From the NCBI RefSeq assembly GCF_014646215.1, contig NZ_BMNA01000001.1, forward strand, positions 573,250 to 637,249: a stretch of 64,000 bases of DNA. Direction: 5' to 3'. Below the pieces are notes generated by a model. It made no database searches. It was not told the DNA's origin and was given only the letters and a program-made list of their open reading frames with translations. Source of the stretch: Nakamurella endophytica (GTDB lineage: Bacteria; Actinomycetota; Actinomycetes; Mycobacteriales; Nakamurellaceae). The translations under genes were made by a program, and so were the position numbers. The number at the start of each line of letters is the position of its first letter. The stretch's first letter is position 1. Below, one piece after another: positions 15,429 through 25,304 of the stretch.

Positions 15429-16728
15429 CGCTGCCGGCCACCGGCGCCTGGTCCTGCAGGCGCTCCAGGACGGCCGGGTCCTGCAGCTCCATCCACGCGA
15501 TGACGTCCTGGTAGGTGGCGCAGACCGTCTCCGGCCGGCCGCAGTAGTCCTGCATGAAGCTGCGCACGGCCGGGTTGAAGGCGTTGCCGTTCCAGTTGTT
15601 GAAGTGGTTGGCCACCAGCAGGGGCGCCCGGTTGCCGGCGAACGTCTGCTCGTACAGGTAGGTGTAGGTCCGGTACACCTTGTCGCGCAGCTGTTTCTCG
15701 GTGCCGGGCTGGGTGCGGCCGCCGTTGAACTTGACCCACATGTTGTAGTCCATGTTCACGACCATCCCGCCGAACCCGGGCGAGTAGACGTACGGCATCG
15801 CGAACTCCCAGATGCCGTCGGTCCGCACCGGCCAGGAGACGCCCGCGGCCGGCGCGTTCACCGAGCTGTCGTAGGTCAACCCGTGCCGCTTCCAGGCGGG
15901 GACCAGCTGGTCCCACGTGCCCTCCAGGCACTGCGTGCGCCCGCCCTTGATGCTGGACGTCGGCACGGTCAGCGTCGGCAGCGCCACGCCCGGGTTGTTC
16001 TGCCGGTACCGGGTCAGGAAACCGAAGAACTGGTCCAGCTCGCTGTTCCAGTCCGCGGTCGACCACGCGTCGGCGCTCGGTTCTGCCCCGGAGCAGAAGT
16101 GCCCGTTGTAGTGCGTGCCGATCTCGTGGCCGGTGGCGTAGGCGGTGTTGAGGTCGCCGACCAGGGTGGCGACCTCCTGCGGCGTGCCGCCGAACCCGAC
16201 CGACGACTTGCCCGGCGCGTGCCCGGGACCGGTGTAGCGCTCCCGGTTGTCGTCGGCGAGCAGGTACAGGCCGGTCAGGAAGCCGGTGAAGCGGGCGTCG
16301 ACGGTCTCGGCGGTGGCCAGGAACTCCTGCCACTTGGTGTGCGACCCGGCGCCGTCGAACGAGAAGATCACGAACTGCGGCGGCTTCTCGCCGGGCCGCA
16401 GCTTGCGCATCGGGACGTTGGAGGCGGGCCGGGCACCCGCGGAGGCCGTGCCCTGGCCGCCCGCGGTGGCGCCGGCCGCGGGCACGGGGGACCCCTGGGA
16501 CGACGCCGACCCGGCAGCACCCGCCGACGCCGTCTTGGACGGGCCGGTGCCGGACGAGGTGGCCCGACCCGACGGCCGCGCCGGACCCGCCACCCCGGGC
16601 ACCGTGGTGTGCTCGGTCACGGTGACCTCGGCGGCGCCGGTGACGGGACCCCCGCGGGCCACCAGCACACCGGTGACCGCGGTGAGGATCAGCACCGCCA
16701 CCAGGACGGCGATCTGTCGGGGTCTCAT
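15421..16728 (-). CDS. Secreted or membrane-anchored polysaccharide-deacetylase-like protein
   Basis: A 435-residue protein with a strong AGGAGG before the ATG. Residues about 5-25 are a signal/anchor helix (IAVLVAVLILTAVTGVLVA), followed by about 90 residues of Ala/Gly/Ser/Pro linker and then a NodB-like barrel: QFVIFSFDGAG (metal-binding Asp region), GHEIGTHYNGHFCSG (the HxxxH-type motif) and LTYDSSVNAPA. The second half (MPYVYSPGFGGMVVNMDYNMW, LVANHFNNWNGNAF) is typical of actinobacterial homologs. It probably acts on a cell-surface glycan; the substrate is unknown. Its stop lies in the last unit of a 16-bp minisatellite. Confidence 0.82.
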   Translation of the reverse strand: MRPRQIAVLVAVLILTAVTGVLVARGGPVTGAAEVTVTEHTTVPGVAGPARPSGRATSSGTGPSKTASAGAAGSASSQGSPVPAAGATAGGQGTASAGARPASNVPMRKLRPGEKPPQFVIFSFDGAGSHTKWQEFLATAETVDARFTGFLTGLYLLADDNRERYTGPGHAPGKSSVGFGGTPQEVATLVGDLNTAYATGHEIGTHYNGHFCSGAEPSADAWSTADWNSELDQFFGFLTRYRQNNPGVALPTLTVPTSSIKGGRTQCLEGTWDQLVPAWKRHGLTYDSSVNAPAAGVSWPVRTDGIWEFAMPYVYSPGFGGMVVNMDYNMWVKFNGGRTQPGTEKQLRDKVYRTYTYLYEQTFAGNRAPLLVANHFNNWNGNAFNPAVRSFMQDYCGRPETVCATYQDVIAWMELQDPAVLERLQDQAPVAGSAP

Positions 16729-16921
16729 CGTCCTCCTGCTGCTCCGGGCCCGCGGCCGGCCGGACGCCGCCGCTCACCGACCCCAGCAGGTGAGAGGTCA
16801 ACGGCAGGTAAAGGCGGTGGGTCCCTCCAGCGTGACATCCGCCGACCTCCCCGCGCCGCCGCCACGCCCGTGGCCGGGGCGGCGGGCGGGGAGCGCCGTC
16901 GTCCGGCCGCCGTCCGACCAG

Positions 16922-16927
16922 TAGATT
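16922..16927 (+). promoter_or_regulatory. Possible -10 element of the citrate synthase gene
   Basis: TAGATT fits TANNNT and is one of the few A/T-rich hexamers in the divergent region 16729-17009; no clear -35 is seen. A strong hairpin (GCCGCC/GGCGGC outer stem) lies just upstream around 16855-16885. Confidence 0.35.
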
Positions 16928-17009
16928 GCAGCCACGCCTCGCGGACAGCGCCGATCCACGGCGGAGATCCGCTGGGCACCCCGGCACCAGGCGCAAAGGC
17001 GGTCTTCCC

Positions 17010-18317
<1,308 letters not shown>

Positions 18318-18466
18318 GCCGCCGCGGGGCGCAGCGGCAGCGGCCGCCCGGCCGGCGCCGGACCGGCACCGGACGACCTGCCCGGCAGCAGCCGCCCGGC
18401 CGGGGCTGAGCCGGCGCCGGACCGCTGCCAGGTGTGGCTGTCGGTGGTCCGGGGCAGGGTGGAGGC

Positions 18467-19852
18467 ATGAGCCACCCCGCCTCCCCGACGGTCTTCTGGT
18501 TCCGCCGCGACCTGCGGCTGGACGACCAGCCGGCGCTGTGCGCCGCCGCCCAGGGCGCGCCGGGCGTCGTCGGCCTGTTCGTCGCGGACGACGCGCTGCT
18601 GCAGCCGTCCGGGGCGCCGCGCCGGGCATTCCTGGCCGGCTCCCTGGCGGCGCTCGACGAGCGGATGGGCGGCCGGCTGCTGGTGCTGCACGGCCGGCCG
18701 GAGACGGTGGTGCCGCGGGTGGCGGCCGCCGTCGGCGCCGCCGCGGTGCACGCCGCCGCCGACTTCGGCCCCTACGGCCGCCGGCGGGACCAGGCCGTCG
18801 AGCAGGCGCTGGCCGAGCAGCAGATCGAGTTCGTCCGCACCGGCTCGGCGTACGCGGTGGCGCCCGGCCGCGTCCGCAAACCCGACGGCACGCCGTACTC
18901 GGTGTTCGCCCCGTTCCACCGCGTCTGGTTGCAGCACGGCTGGCGCGCCCCGGCAACGAGCGCGGCGGGAGTGGCCTTCGTCGATCCGGGCGACGTTCAC
19001 GCCGGCCGCCGGTACCGCATCGACTCCCTGGCGGCGCCGGTGCCCGCGTCGACGGAGCTCCCGCAGCCGGGCGAGGCCGCCGCGCTGGAGCGCTGGCAGC
19101 ACTACGTCAGCGGGGTGGCCGGGTACGGGGAGGACCGCAACCGGCCGGACCTGAACCGCACCAGCCGCATGTCGCCGTACCTGAAGTGGGGCTGCATCCA
19201 CCCCAGGACGATGCTGGCCGACCTGGCCAGGCACCGCTCCGCCGGAGCCGAGGCCTACCGCCGCGAGCTCGGGTTCCGGGAGTTCTACGCCGACGTCCTG
19301 CTGCACCACCCCGACTCCCCGCGGGTCTCCCTGGACCCGGTGATCGACCGGCTGCAGTGGGATTCCGGGCCGACCGTCGACCGCTACCTGCAGGCGTGGA
19401 AGGACGGCCGGACGGGATTCCCGTACATCGACGCCGGGATGCGCCAGCTGCTGGCCGAGGGCTGGATCCACAACCGGGTGCGGATGGGCGTCGCCTCGTT
19501 CCTGATCAAGGACCTGCACCTGGCCTGGCAGATCGGCGCCCGGCACTTCATGCAGCACCTGGTCGACGGGGACGTGGCCTCCAACACCCACGGGTGGCAG
19601 TGGGTGGCCGGGTCCGGCTCGCAGGCGCAGCCCTACTACCGGATCTTCAACCCGATCGGCCAGGGTGAGCGGTTCGACCCCGACGGCGACTACGTGCGCC
19701 GCTACGTGCCCGAGCTGGCCGGCGTCCCCGGCAAGGCCGTGCACCGGCCGTGGGACCTGCCGGGCGGGCTCCCGGACGGGTACCCGGCGCCGATCGTCGA
19801 CCACGCCGCCGAGCGGGCCGAGTCGCTGCACCGCTGGGAGCAGCGGACGTAG
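18467..19852 (+). CDS. phrB: Deoxyribodipyrimidine photolyase
   Basis: A 461-residue DNA photolyase that uses FADH- and blue light to split cyclobutane pyrimidine dimers. The N-terminal antenna-binding Rossmann domain begins VFWFRRDLRLDDQPAL. The C-terminal helical FAD domain has TSRMSPYLKWGCIHPRT, the ELGFREFYADVL helix, GFPYIDAGMRQL, GWIHNRVRMGVASFLIKDL and NTHGWQWVAGSGSQAQPYYRIFNP split over conserved helices. GGTGGAGG precedes the ATG. It is a single gene, convergent with the aldose epimerase unit. Confidence 0.96.
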   Translation: MSHPASPTVFWFRRDLRLDDQPALCAAAQGAPGVVGLFVADDALLQPSGAPRRAFLAGSLAALDERMGGRLLVLHGRPETVVPRVAAAVGAAAVHAAADFGPYGRRRDQAVEQALAEQQIEFVRTGSAYAVAPGRVRKPDGTPYSVFAPFHRVWLQHGWRAPATSAAGVAFVDPGDVHAGRRYRIDSLAAPVPASTELPQPGEAAALERWQHYVSGVAGYGEDRNRPDLNRTSRMSPYLKWGCIHPRTMLADLARHRSAGAEAYRRELGFREFYADVLLHHPDSPRVSLDPVIDRLQWDSGPTVDRYLQAWKDGRTGFPYIDAGMRQLLAEGWIHNRVRMGVASFLIKDLHLAWQIGARHFMQHLVDGDVASNTHGWQWVAGSGSQAQPYYRIFNPIGQGERFDPDGDYVRRYVPELAGVPGKAVHRPWDLPGGLPDGYPAPIVDHAAERAESLHRWEQRT

Positions 19853-19895
19853 CGGCCGGACGACCCGGACGCGGGGCTCGTGGCCGGCCGGCTGC

Positions 19896-20825
19896 CTAGA
19901 GGCCGACCGGCTGCAGACCCCACGACCCGGACCAGGACCCACCCGGCTCCAGCCACAGCAGGTCGCGGTGGTTGTTCAGGGCATCGGCCGGGCAGGTCAT
20001 CGGCTCCATGGCCACCGCGACCCGCTGGTCCGGCAGCCCCGGTCCGGGGAAGTTGTCCGGCGTGTACACCTGCACCCAGCGGAACACCTCGTCCGCCCAG
20101 AGGACCAGCGCCGTGCCGTCCGGCGCCGACAGCCGGTGGCGCACCCTGCCGTCCTCGACGGTCAGGTCGGAATAGGCGGTGTCCAGCCGCACGTCGCCCG
20201 CCCGGACCCCGCCGCGCAGGTCCACCTCCGAACCCTCGACCGGCTCGAAGCCGCGCGGGATCATCCGCGCGTCCGGCACCGCCCTGGTCCGGGCGTCGAC
20301 GGTGATCACCAGGTCGGCCGCGGGCACGTCGCCCACCCGCAGGTACGGGTGCGCGCCGACGCCGAACGGCAGCGCGGTGTCGCCCGGGTTGTGCAGCCGG
20401 TGCGTCACCTGCAGGCCGTCGTCGGTGAGGGCGTAGGTGACCGAGGTGTCGAGCACGAACGGCCAGCCGTGCTGCGGGTAGACCGTCGCCGCCAGCGTCA
20501 CCGACGACTCGGTGTGCGCGGTGACCGTGTAGGCGGTGTTCCGCAGCAGGCCGTGGGTGGCGTTGCCCTTGGTGGGGTCGGTCAGGTCGAGCTGCTGGTC
20601 CCGCCCGTCGTGCTCCCACCGTCCGCCGGCCACCCGGTTCGGCCACGGCACCAGCACCATCCCGCAGCCCATCGGCGACACCAGGTCGTCCGGCCACGTC
20701 TCCGTGCACGCCCGGTCCCCGACCCAGAAGCCGCGCAGCACGGCCGCCACCTGCCCGACCTGCGCGCGCAGCCGGTCCCGGGTGATGACGTACTGCTGGC
20801 CGCTCGCCGGCCGGCCGGCGGTCAC
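19896..20825 (-). CDS. galM: Aldose 1-epimerase family protein
   Basis: A 309-residue mutarotase-fold protein that interconverts alpha and beta anomers of aldoses. Visible signatures are VSPMGCGMVLVPWPNRV (substrate Arg), NATHGLLRNTAYTV (active-site His), PFGVGAHPYLRVGD (second His) and the C-terminal MEPMTCPADALN, which carries the catalytic Glu. The GTG start at 20825 overlaps the stop of the preceding gene as GTGA, so the two are coupled. The exact sugar is unknown. Confidence 0.9.
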   Translation of the reverse strand: MTAGRPASGQQYVITRDRLRAQVGQVAAVLRGFWVGDRACTETWPDDLVSPMGCGMVLVPWPNRVAGGRWEHDGRDQQLDLTDPTKGNATHGLLRNTAYTVTAHTESSVTLAATVYPQHGWPFVLDTSVTYALTDDGLQVTHRLHNPGDTALPFGVGAHPYLRVGDVPAADLVITVDARTRAVPDARMIPRGFEPVEGSEVDLRGGVRAGDVRLDTAYSDLTVEDGRVRHRLSAPDGTALVLWADEVFRWVQVYTPDNFPGPGLPDQRVAVAMEPMTCPADALNNHRDLLWLEPGGSWSGSWGLQPVGL

Positions 20826-21400
20826 CCCTGCACCCCGCGGGTGAAGCCGGACAGCGCGCGACCGAACTGCAGCAGGCGCTGCATCTGCGCCAGCCCGCCG
20901 TCGGTGACCGACTTGGAGAACCGGTAGGTCTCCACGTACTGCACGCTGCGGGTCTCGTTGGCCTCGGTCAGCTCGGTCATCGAGCGCTCCGGCGTCTGCG
21001 TGGACAGGTAGAGCAGCACGGCGTGCATGGACCTTGAGCCGTCGGGCTCCGCGCGGAACCGGTGCCGCAGCCCCTGGTCGACGATGGCGGTGAGCGGGAT
21101 GGTGCGCACCGACGACGAGAACATCAAGCCCTGCGGGTTCTCCTCGTCGGCCTCGTCGTCACCGTGCCAGAGGATCAGCCGGTGCCCGTCGCTGACCGCG
21201 ACCTCCTGCCACAGCGACTCCCCCCACTCCTGCGGTGTCGCCACCCGCTCGCAGGTGAAGACCCGGACGTCCTTGGGGTCGACGACCCCGTACAGCGCCT
21301 CGAGGGCGGCGTCGGCGTCGCGGACGTAGGCCCGGACCGCGTCGTCCAGGCGCTGGTACGGCGCCCAGTCCTCCGGTGTGTGCGTGGGTGGGAACAGCAT
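20822..21400 (-). CDS. Hypothetical protein coupled to aldose epimerase
   Basis: A 192-residue cytosolic protein that I do not recognise. It has a GAGGAGG seven bases before the ATG and an ordinary mixed composition with no signal peptide or membrane segment. Patches likely to be structured include LIDDAV-like helices, KDVRVFTCERVATPQEWGES, GHRLILWHGDDEADEENP and SVQYVETYRFSKSVTDGG. It is coupled by GTGA to the galM-like gene, so a role in the same process is possible but not shown. Confidence 0.75.
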   Translation of the reverse strand: MLFPPTHTPEDWAPYQRLDDAVRAYVRDADAALEALYGVVDPKDVRVFTCERVATPQEWGESLWQEVAVSDGHRLILWHGDDEADEENPQGLMFSSSVRTIPLTAIVDQGLRHRFRAEPDGSRSMHAVLLYLSTQTPERSMTELTEANETRSVQYVETYRFSKSVTDGGLAQMQRLLQFGRALSGFTRGVQG

Positions 21401-21617
21401 CCGACGACCTCCTCGGTGGCGAGCCGGCGGGCCGGCTGCGGAGCACAGGGACCGATCCTGCCCCATCCCGGCCGGCCGCTCCCCGGCGCACCGGGAGCCG
21501 GCGGCCGGGCACCGGGGTGCCGGGCGGTGCGGCCCACCGCCCGGCACGGTGCAGGAGTAGACAGGGAGGCGGCCGCGCGCGGCCCCGCTCCAGGCCGGAC
21601 GAGGCGAGGGAGGCGAC

Positions 21618-22394
21618 ATGAGCGAACCGCTGGGGACCGTCCCCGACGAGGACGCGACCCCGGACCCGGACTCCCCCGAGGGTCTGGGCAGGGCGGCGTC
21701 GCCGGTCACCGACGCCGCCGTGCAGCGCAGCCGGGAGCCCTTGTCCCGCCGTCTGGTCCTGGTCAACGCGGTGGGCCTGATCGACGAGGAGGGCCTCGCG
21801 GCGCTGACCATGCGCCGGCTCGGCGCCCGGCTCGGCGTCGAGGCCATGGCCCTGTACCGCTACGTCACCGGCCGGGAGGACCTGCTCGACGGCATCGTCG
21901 AGCTGCTCGTCGACGACCTGTACGGCGATCCGGACGTGCACATGGAGGCCGACGTCTGGCAGGAGTACCTGCAGCGGCTCGCCCACGGTGTCCGCCGGCT
22001 GGCCCTGGCGCACCCGCTGGTGTTCCCGGTCGTCGCGACCCGGCCGCCGGCCGCCCCCTGGGTCCGGCCGCCGCTGCGCAGCCTGCGGTGGATGGAGTCC
22101 TTCCTGGAGCAGCTGCAGCGGTCCGGGTTCTCCGACTGGGCTGCGGTGGAGTCCTACCGGGCGTTCAGCAGCTTCCTGCTGGGCCACCTGCTGCTCGAGG
22201 TGTCGGCGCGGGGCGCCGAGATCAGCCCGGTGGAGCAGAACCCGCCGGACACTCCGCGCAGGACGGACCTCAGCTCCTACCCGCGGCTGCAGGCCCTGGA
22301 GCCGGAGCTGTCCCAGGACCACTCGGCCGAGGTCTTCGACGAGTCCCTGGAGGCCCTGCTGGACCGGCTCGAGGTCACCCGTCGCACCCGCTGA
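21618..22394 (+). CDS. TetR-family transcriptional regulator
   Basis: A 258-residue repressor. After about 45 acidic, disordered residues comes a TetR HTH (LTMRRLGARLGVEAMALYRYVTGREDLLDGIVEL), then a ligand-binding C-terminal domain of the TetR_C_1/TetR-class type (VWQEYLQRLAHGVRRLALAHP, FLLGHLLLEVSARGAE). GGGAGG precedes the ATG at a good distance. It is divergent from the hypothetical/galM unit, with about 215 bases between, so it could control that unit; its ligand is unknown. Confidence 0.92.
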   Translation: MSEPLGTVPDEDATPDPDSPEGLGRAASPVTDAAVQRSREPLSRRLVLVNAVGLIDEEGLAALTMRRLGARLGVEAMALYRYVTGREDLLDGIVELLVDDLYGDPDVHMEADVWQEYLQRLAHGVRRLALAHPLVFPVVATRPPAAPWVRPPLRSLRWMESFLEQLQRSGFSDWAAVESYRAFSSFLLGHLLLEVSARGAEISPVEQNPPDTPRRTDLSSYPRLQALEPELSQDHSAEVFDESLEALLDRLEVTRRTR

Positions 22395-22844
22395 ACCCAG
22401 CCCTGCGACGTGACGCGCGCCACATTAGGGGTAGGGTTTACGACGTATCCCAGCGGTCACCATGAGCGGGCGGGTGCACCACCGAGCTCGTCCACCGCGG
22501 CCGTCCCGGTCGCACAGCGGGCACACGGGTGTCCCACCGCGGCACCGCAGAGATCCCCGGCAGCATCGGGGACGGATGCGGGACCGCTGTGCCGGATCAG
22601 GTTCTCGGACCCGATCCGGCACGTGTAGGACCCGGCGTCGGGGGAACCCACGCCGGTGTAGGACGCGGCGGGCGACCGCCGCGGCGGCGGAGGTCGGCGA
22701 GGCCCGACCCGGCGGTGTCGACAGCGTCGAGGAGGAGCACGACCCGATCCGCACGACCCGCCGGCGGACGCGCCGGCCGCCGGACACACGTTCCATCGAT
22801 CCGTCCCCGCAGTGGACGGACGCCACTACCCAGGAGGAGTGCGC
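22395..22844. other. 450-base gene-free region before the PRC-barrel gene
   Basis: No conserved protein is encoded. The only A/T-rich patch (22421-22446, around ATTAGGGGTAGGGTTTA) is a candidate promoter, but no -35/-10 pair is clear and no GTTT/GGGTA stress-sigma pair with proper spacing was found. A series of hairpins lies at 22554-22664. Confidence 0.5.
22554..22664 (+). other. Structured leader: three consecutive hairpins
   Basis: Hairpin 1: TCCCCG/CGGGGA, 22554-22572. Hairpin 2: GTGCCGGATC a GGT with ACC c GATCCGGCAC, 22589-22622, 13 pairs with one mismatch and a six-base loop. Hairpin 3: CCGGCGT (c) GGG-GGAA-CCC-ACGCCGG, 22632-22656, capped by a GNRA-type GGAA loop and flanked by two GTGTAGGAC repeats (22623 and 22656). 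It could be a terminator of the tetR gene, a leader element of the next gene, or a small RNA. It matches no riboswitch family I can recognise with confidence. Confidence 0.5.
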
Positions 22845-23744
22845 ATGAACCCCGAGAGCGACCAGGCTGCGCGACTGCTCGACGACGGAGTCGTCGTCGG
22901 CGCCGGCGGCGACGAGCTCGGCAAGGTCGGCCAGGTCTTCGTGGACAACGAGACCGGCCAGCCGACCTGGGTGACGGTCAAGACCGGCTGGTTCGGTGGC
23001 AACCAGTCCTTCGTGCCGCTGGATGACGCCAGCATCGAGGGCAACCGCGTCGTGGTGCCCTACGACCAGGACAAGGTCAAGGGCGCACCGAACTTCGCCG
23101 AGGACGAGCCGCTGTCCGAGCAGGACGAGGACCGGCTCTACGAGTACTACGGCGTCGGCACCACTTCGACCGCCGGGTACGCCACGGGCGGCACGGCGGC
23201 GACCAGCGGCACGGCTGGGTACGAGAGCACCGGCACGGCCGGGTACGAGAGCACCGGCACGGCGGCGGCGACCGGCTACGAGACGACCGCCGGCGCCAGC
23301 GGCTTCACCGGCGCCGGCCAGGACGTGTCCGGCCCGAACACCGACGATGCGATGACCCGGTCCGAGGAGCAGCTGCACGTCGGCACCGAGCGGGTGCAGA
23401 CCGGCCGCGCCCGGCTCCGCAAGTACATCGTGACCGAGCAGCAGTCGGTCACCGTCCCGGTCACCCGCGAGGAGGTCCGGGTCGAGCGCGAGCCGATCAC
23501 CGAGGCCAACCGCGAGGCAGCGCTCGCCGGCGGCGACCTGACCGAGGAGGAGCACGAGGTCGTCCTGACCGAGGAGCGCCCCGTCGTCTCCAAGGAGACC
23601 GTCCCGGTCGAGCGCGTCCGCCTCGGCACCGAGACCGTCACCGACAACCAGCAGGTGAGCGCGGACGTCCGCAAGGAGCAGATCGAGTTCGAGGACCCGA
23701 CCGGCACCTCCGGGACGACCGGCACCACCACGACCGACCGCTGA
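22845..23744 (+). CDS. PRC-barrel and DUF2382 (YsnF/AvaK) stress-type protein
   Basis: A 299-residue soluble protein. An N-terminal PRC barrel (about 12-95, GKVGQVFVDNETGQPTWVTV) is joined by a Gly/Thr/Ala/Tyr linker with GYESTGTA repeats to a C-terminal DUF2382 domain, which repeats the pattern VTVPVTREEVRVEREPI / VVSKETVPVERVRLGTETV. Related proteins are often induced by general stress; their function is not known. AGGAGG before the ATG at 22845 is strong. Upstream is a long structured leader, and a bidirectional terminator follows. Confidence 0.88.
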   Translation: MNPESDQAARLLDDGVVVGAGGDELGKVGQVFVDNETGQPTWVTVKTGWFGGNQSFVPLDDASIEGNRVVVPYDQDKVKGAPNFAEDEPLSEQDEDRLYEYYGVGTTSTAGYATGGTAATSGTAGYESTGTAGYESTGTAAATGYETTAGASGFTGAGQDVSGPNTDDAMTRSEEQLHVGTERVQTGRARLRKYIVTEQQSVTVPVTREEVRVEREPITEANREAALAGGDLTEEEHEVVLTEERPVVSKETVPVERVRLGTETVTDNQQVSADVRKEQIEFEDPTGTSGTTGTTTTDR

Positions 23745-23794
23745 CCCGCCGGCCGGGCACAGCCCGGTCGCCGGCCACGTCGGCCGACATACCA

Positions 23795-23834
23795 CCGAAG
23801 AGCGGTGCAGCCACCCGGCTGCACCGCTCTTCGG
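23795..23834. terminator. Bidirectional terminator, perfect 18-bp stem
   Basis: An 18-base arm starting CCGAAGAGCGG pairs perfectly with its complement ending CCGCTCTTCGG around the loop ACCC. It lies between two convergent genes and is the strongest hairpin seen in the window. Confidence 0.9.
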
Positions 23835-23843
23835 CGTCCGAGG

Positions 23844-25304
23844 TCAGTCCTGGTCGGCGACGCGGACGGCAGTGCGGGCGTCGTAGTCCCGCAGCGAGCG
23901 TCCCCACCAGCCGGCCACCAGGGTCAGCAGCACGCAGAGCACGCCGCCGCCGACGACGGCCGCCTCCGTCGACGTCGCGGACGCGGCCAGGCCGTGCACG
24001 AAGTCGGCCACCCGCGGGCCACCGGCCACCACGACGGTGAACACGCCCTGCAGCCGCCCGCGCATGGCGTCGGTGGCGGCCACCTGCAGCAGCGACGAGC
24101 GGTACACCGAGGACACCAGATCGGCCCAGCCGCCGACCGCCAGGTAGACCACGGCCAACCACAGCAGCGACGTGGTGCCGAAGAGTGCCATCGCCACCCC
24201 CCAGGTGACGATGGCGACCAGGATGGCCACCCCCTGGCGGTGCACCCGGTGGACCCAGCCGCTGGTCAGCCCGCCGAGCAGGGCGCCCAGCGCCAGCGCA
24301 GCGTTGAGCACGCCCAACGCGGTGCCGCCACCCGGCGGCCCGCCGAAGGTCTCCTCCGCCATCTGCGGGAACAGCGCCCTGGGCATGCCGAAGACCATGG
24401 CGATGATGTCCACGACGAAGGTCATCAGCAGCAGCGGCCGGGCGCGCAGGTAGGTCAGGCCGTCGAGGACCCTGGCCCGCCCCCGGCCGGCACCGGCCGG
24501 CGGGATCGGGGGCAATCGGACCACCGCGTACAGCACGCCGACCAGCGTCACCGCGTCGAGGAAGTACAGCCACGACAGACCGATGACCGGGATCAGCACG
24601 CCGACCAGCAACGGGCCCGCGATGACGCCCACCGAGAACACCGTCATGGACAGCGCGTTGGCCGACGGCACCAGCTCCGGCGGCAAAATCCGGGGCAGCA
24701 CCGCGCTGCGGGTCGGCTGGTTGACCGCGAAACAGCCCTGCTGCGCGGCCAGCAGCACCATCACCACCCACACCGACCCGGGGCCCGCCAGGGCCGCCAC
24801 CCACAACCCCAGGCTGGTCACCGCGATACCGGTCGAGGTGATCATCAACAGCCGGCGGCGGTCGTAGCTGTCCGCCACCGCGCCGCCCAGCAGGCCGAAC
24901 ACCACCAGCGGGACCAGCGCCACCAGCGAGGCCACACCCACCCAGCCGGAACTGCCCGTCAGGTCGAAGATCTGCTGCTGCACCGCCACGCTGGTCAGCT
25001 GCGAACCGACCACCGTGCCGATCTGCGAGAGGAACATCCGGCGAAACGCCGGCACGCGCAACGGCCGCACGTCCGGCAGGACGGAGCGCACCCGGCCCCG
25101 CGGCCGGTCGGGCACCGCCGTCCCCACCGCGCCGGGGGGCGCGGCCGCGTCCGTGGGAGCACCGTCGGCGGCGGGCCCGGCGACGGGTTCGGTCGGTCCG
25201 CCGGCGACCCCGGCAGGGGCGAGTTCGGTGGGGACGAGCGGCGCACCGGAGCCGGGCTGCACCCCGTCCGCCCGGTCGCCGCCGGCCCTCGAGGGTCCCG
25301 TCAC
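23844..25304 (-). CDS. MFS transporter (enterobactin-exporter-like, MFS_3)
   Basis: A 486-residue transporter of the MFS_3/EntS class with about 12 membrane segments. A Pro/Ala-rich N-terminal tail of about 75 residues precedes the first conserved piece (FRRMFLSQIGTVVGSQLTSVAVQ). Motif A appears as GGAVADSYDRRRLL. Later segments include QQGCFAVNQPTRSAVLPRILP, typical of the class. It probably exports a small molecule; the substrate is unknown. Its GTG start overlaps the pdxH stop as GTGA, so it is translated behind pdxH. Confidence 0.88.
   Translation of the reverse strand: MTGPSRAGGDRADGVQPGSGAPLVPTELAPAGVAGGPTEPVAGPAADGAPTDAAAPPGAVGTAVPDRPRGRVRSVLPDVRPLRVPAFRRMFLSQIGTVVGSQLTSVAVQQQIFDLTGSSGWVGVASLVALVPLVVFGLLGGAVADSYDRRRLLMITSTGIAVTSLGLWVAALAGPGSVWVVMVLLAAQQGCFAVNQPTRSAVLPRILPPELVPSANALSMTVFSVGVIAGPLLVGVLIPVIGLSWLYFLDAVTLVGVLYAVVRLPPIPPAGAGRGRARVLDGLTYLRARPLLLMTFVVDIIAMVFGMPRALFPQMAEETFGGPPGGGTALGVLNAALALGALLGGLTSGWVHRVHRQGVAILVAIVTWGVAMALFGTTSLLWLAVVYLAVGGWADLVSSVYRSSLLQVAATDAMRGRLQGVFTVVVAGGPRVADFVHGLAASATSTEAAVVGGGVLCVLLTLVAGWWGRSLRDYDARTAVRVADQD

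Noticed and set aside
22589..22664. Riboswitch of the c-di-AMP (ydaO) type, suggested by GGGGGAACCC
   Set aside because: The other conserved core segments and the expected kind of target gene were not found; only the hairpins are reported.
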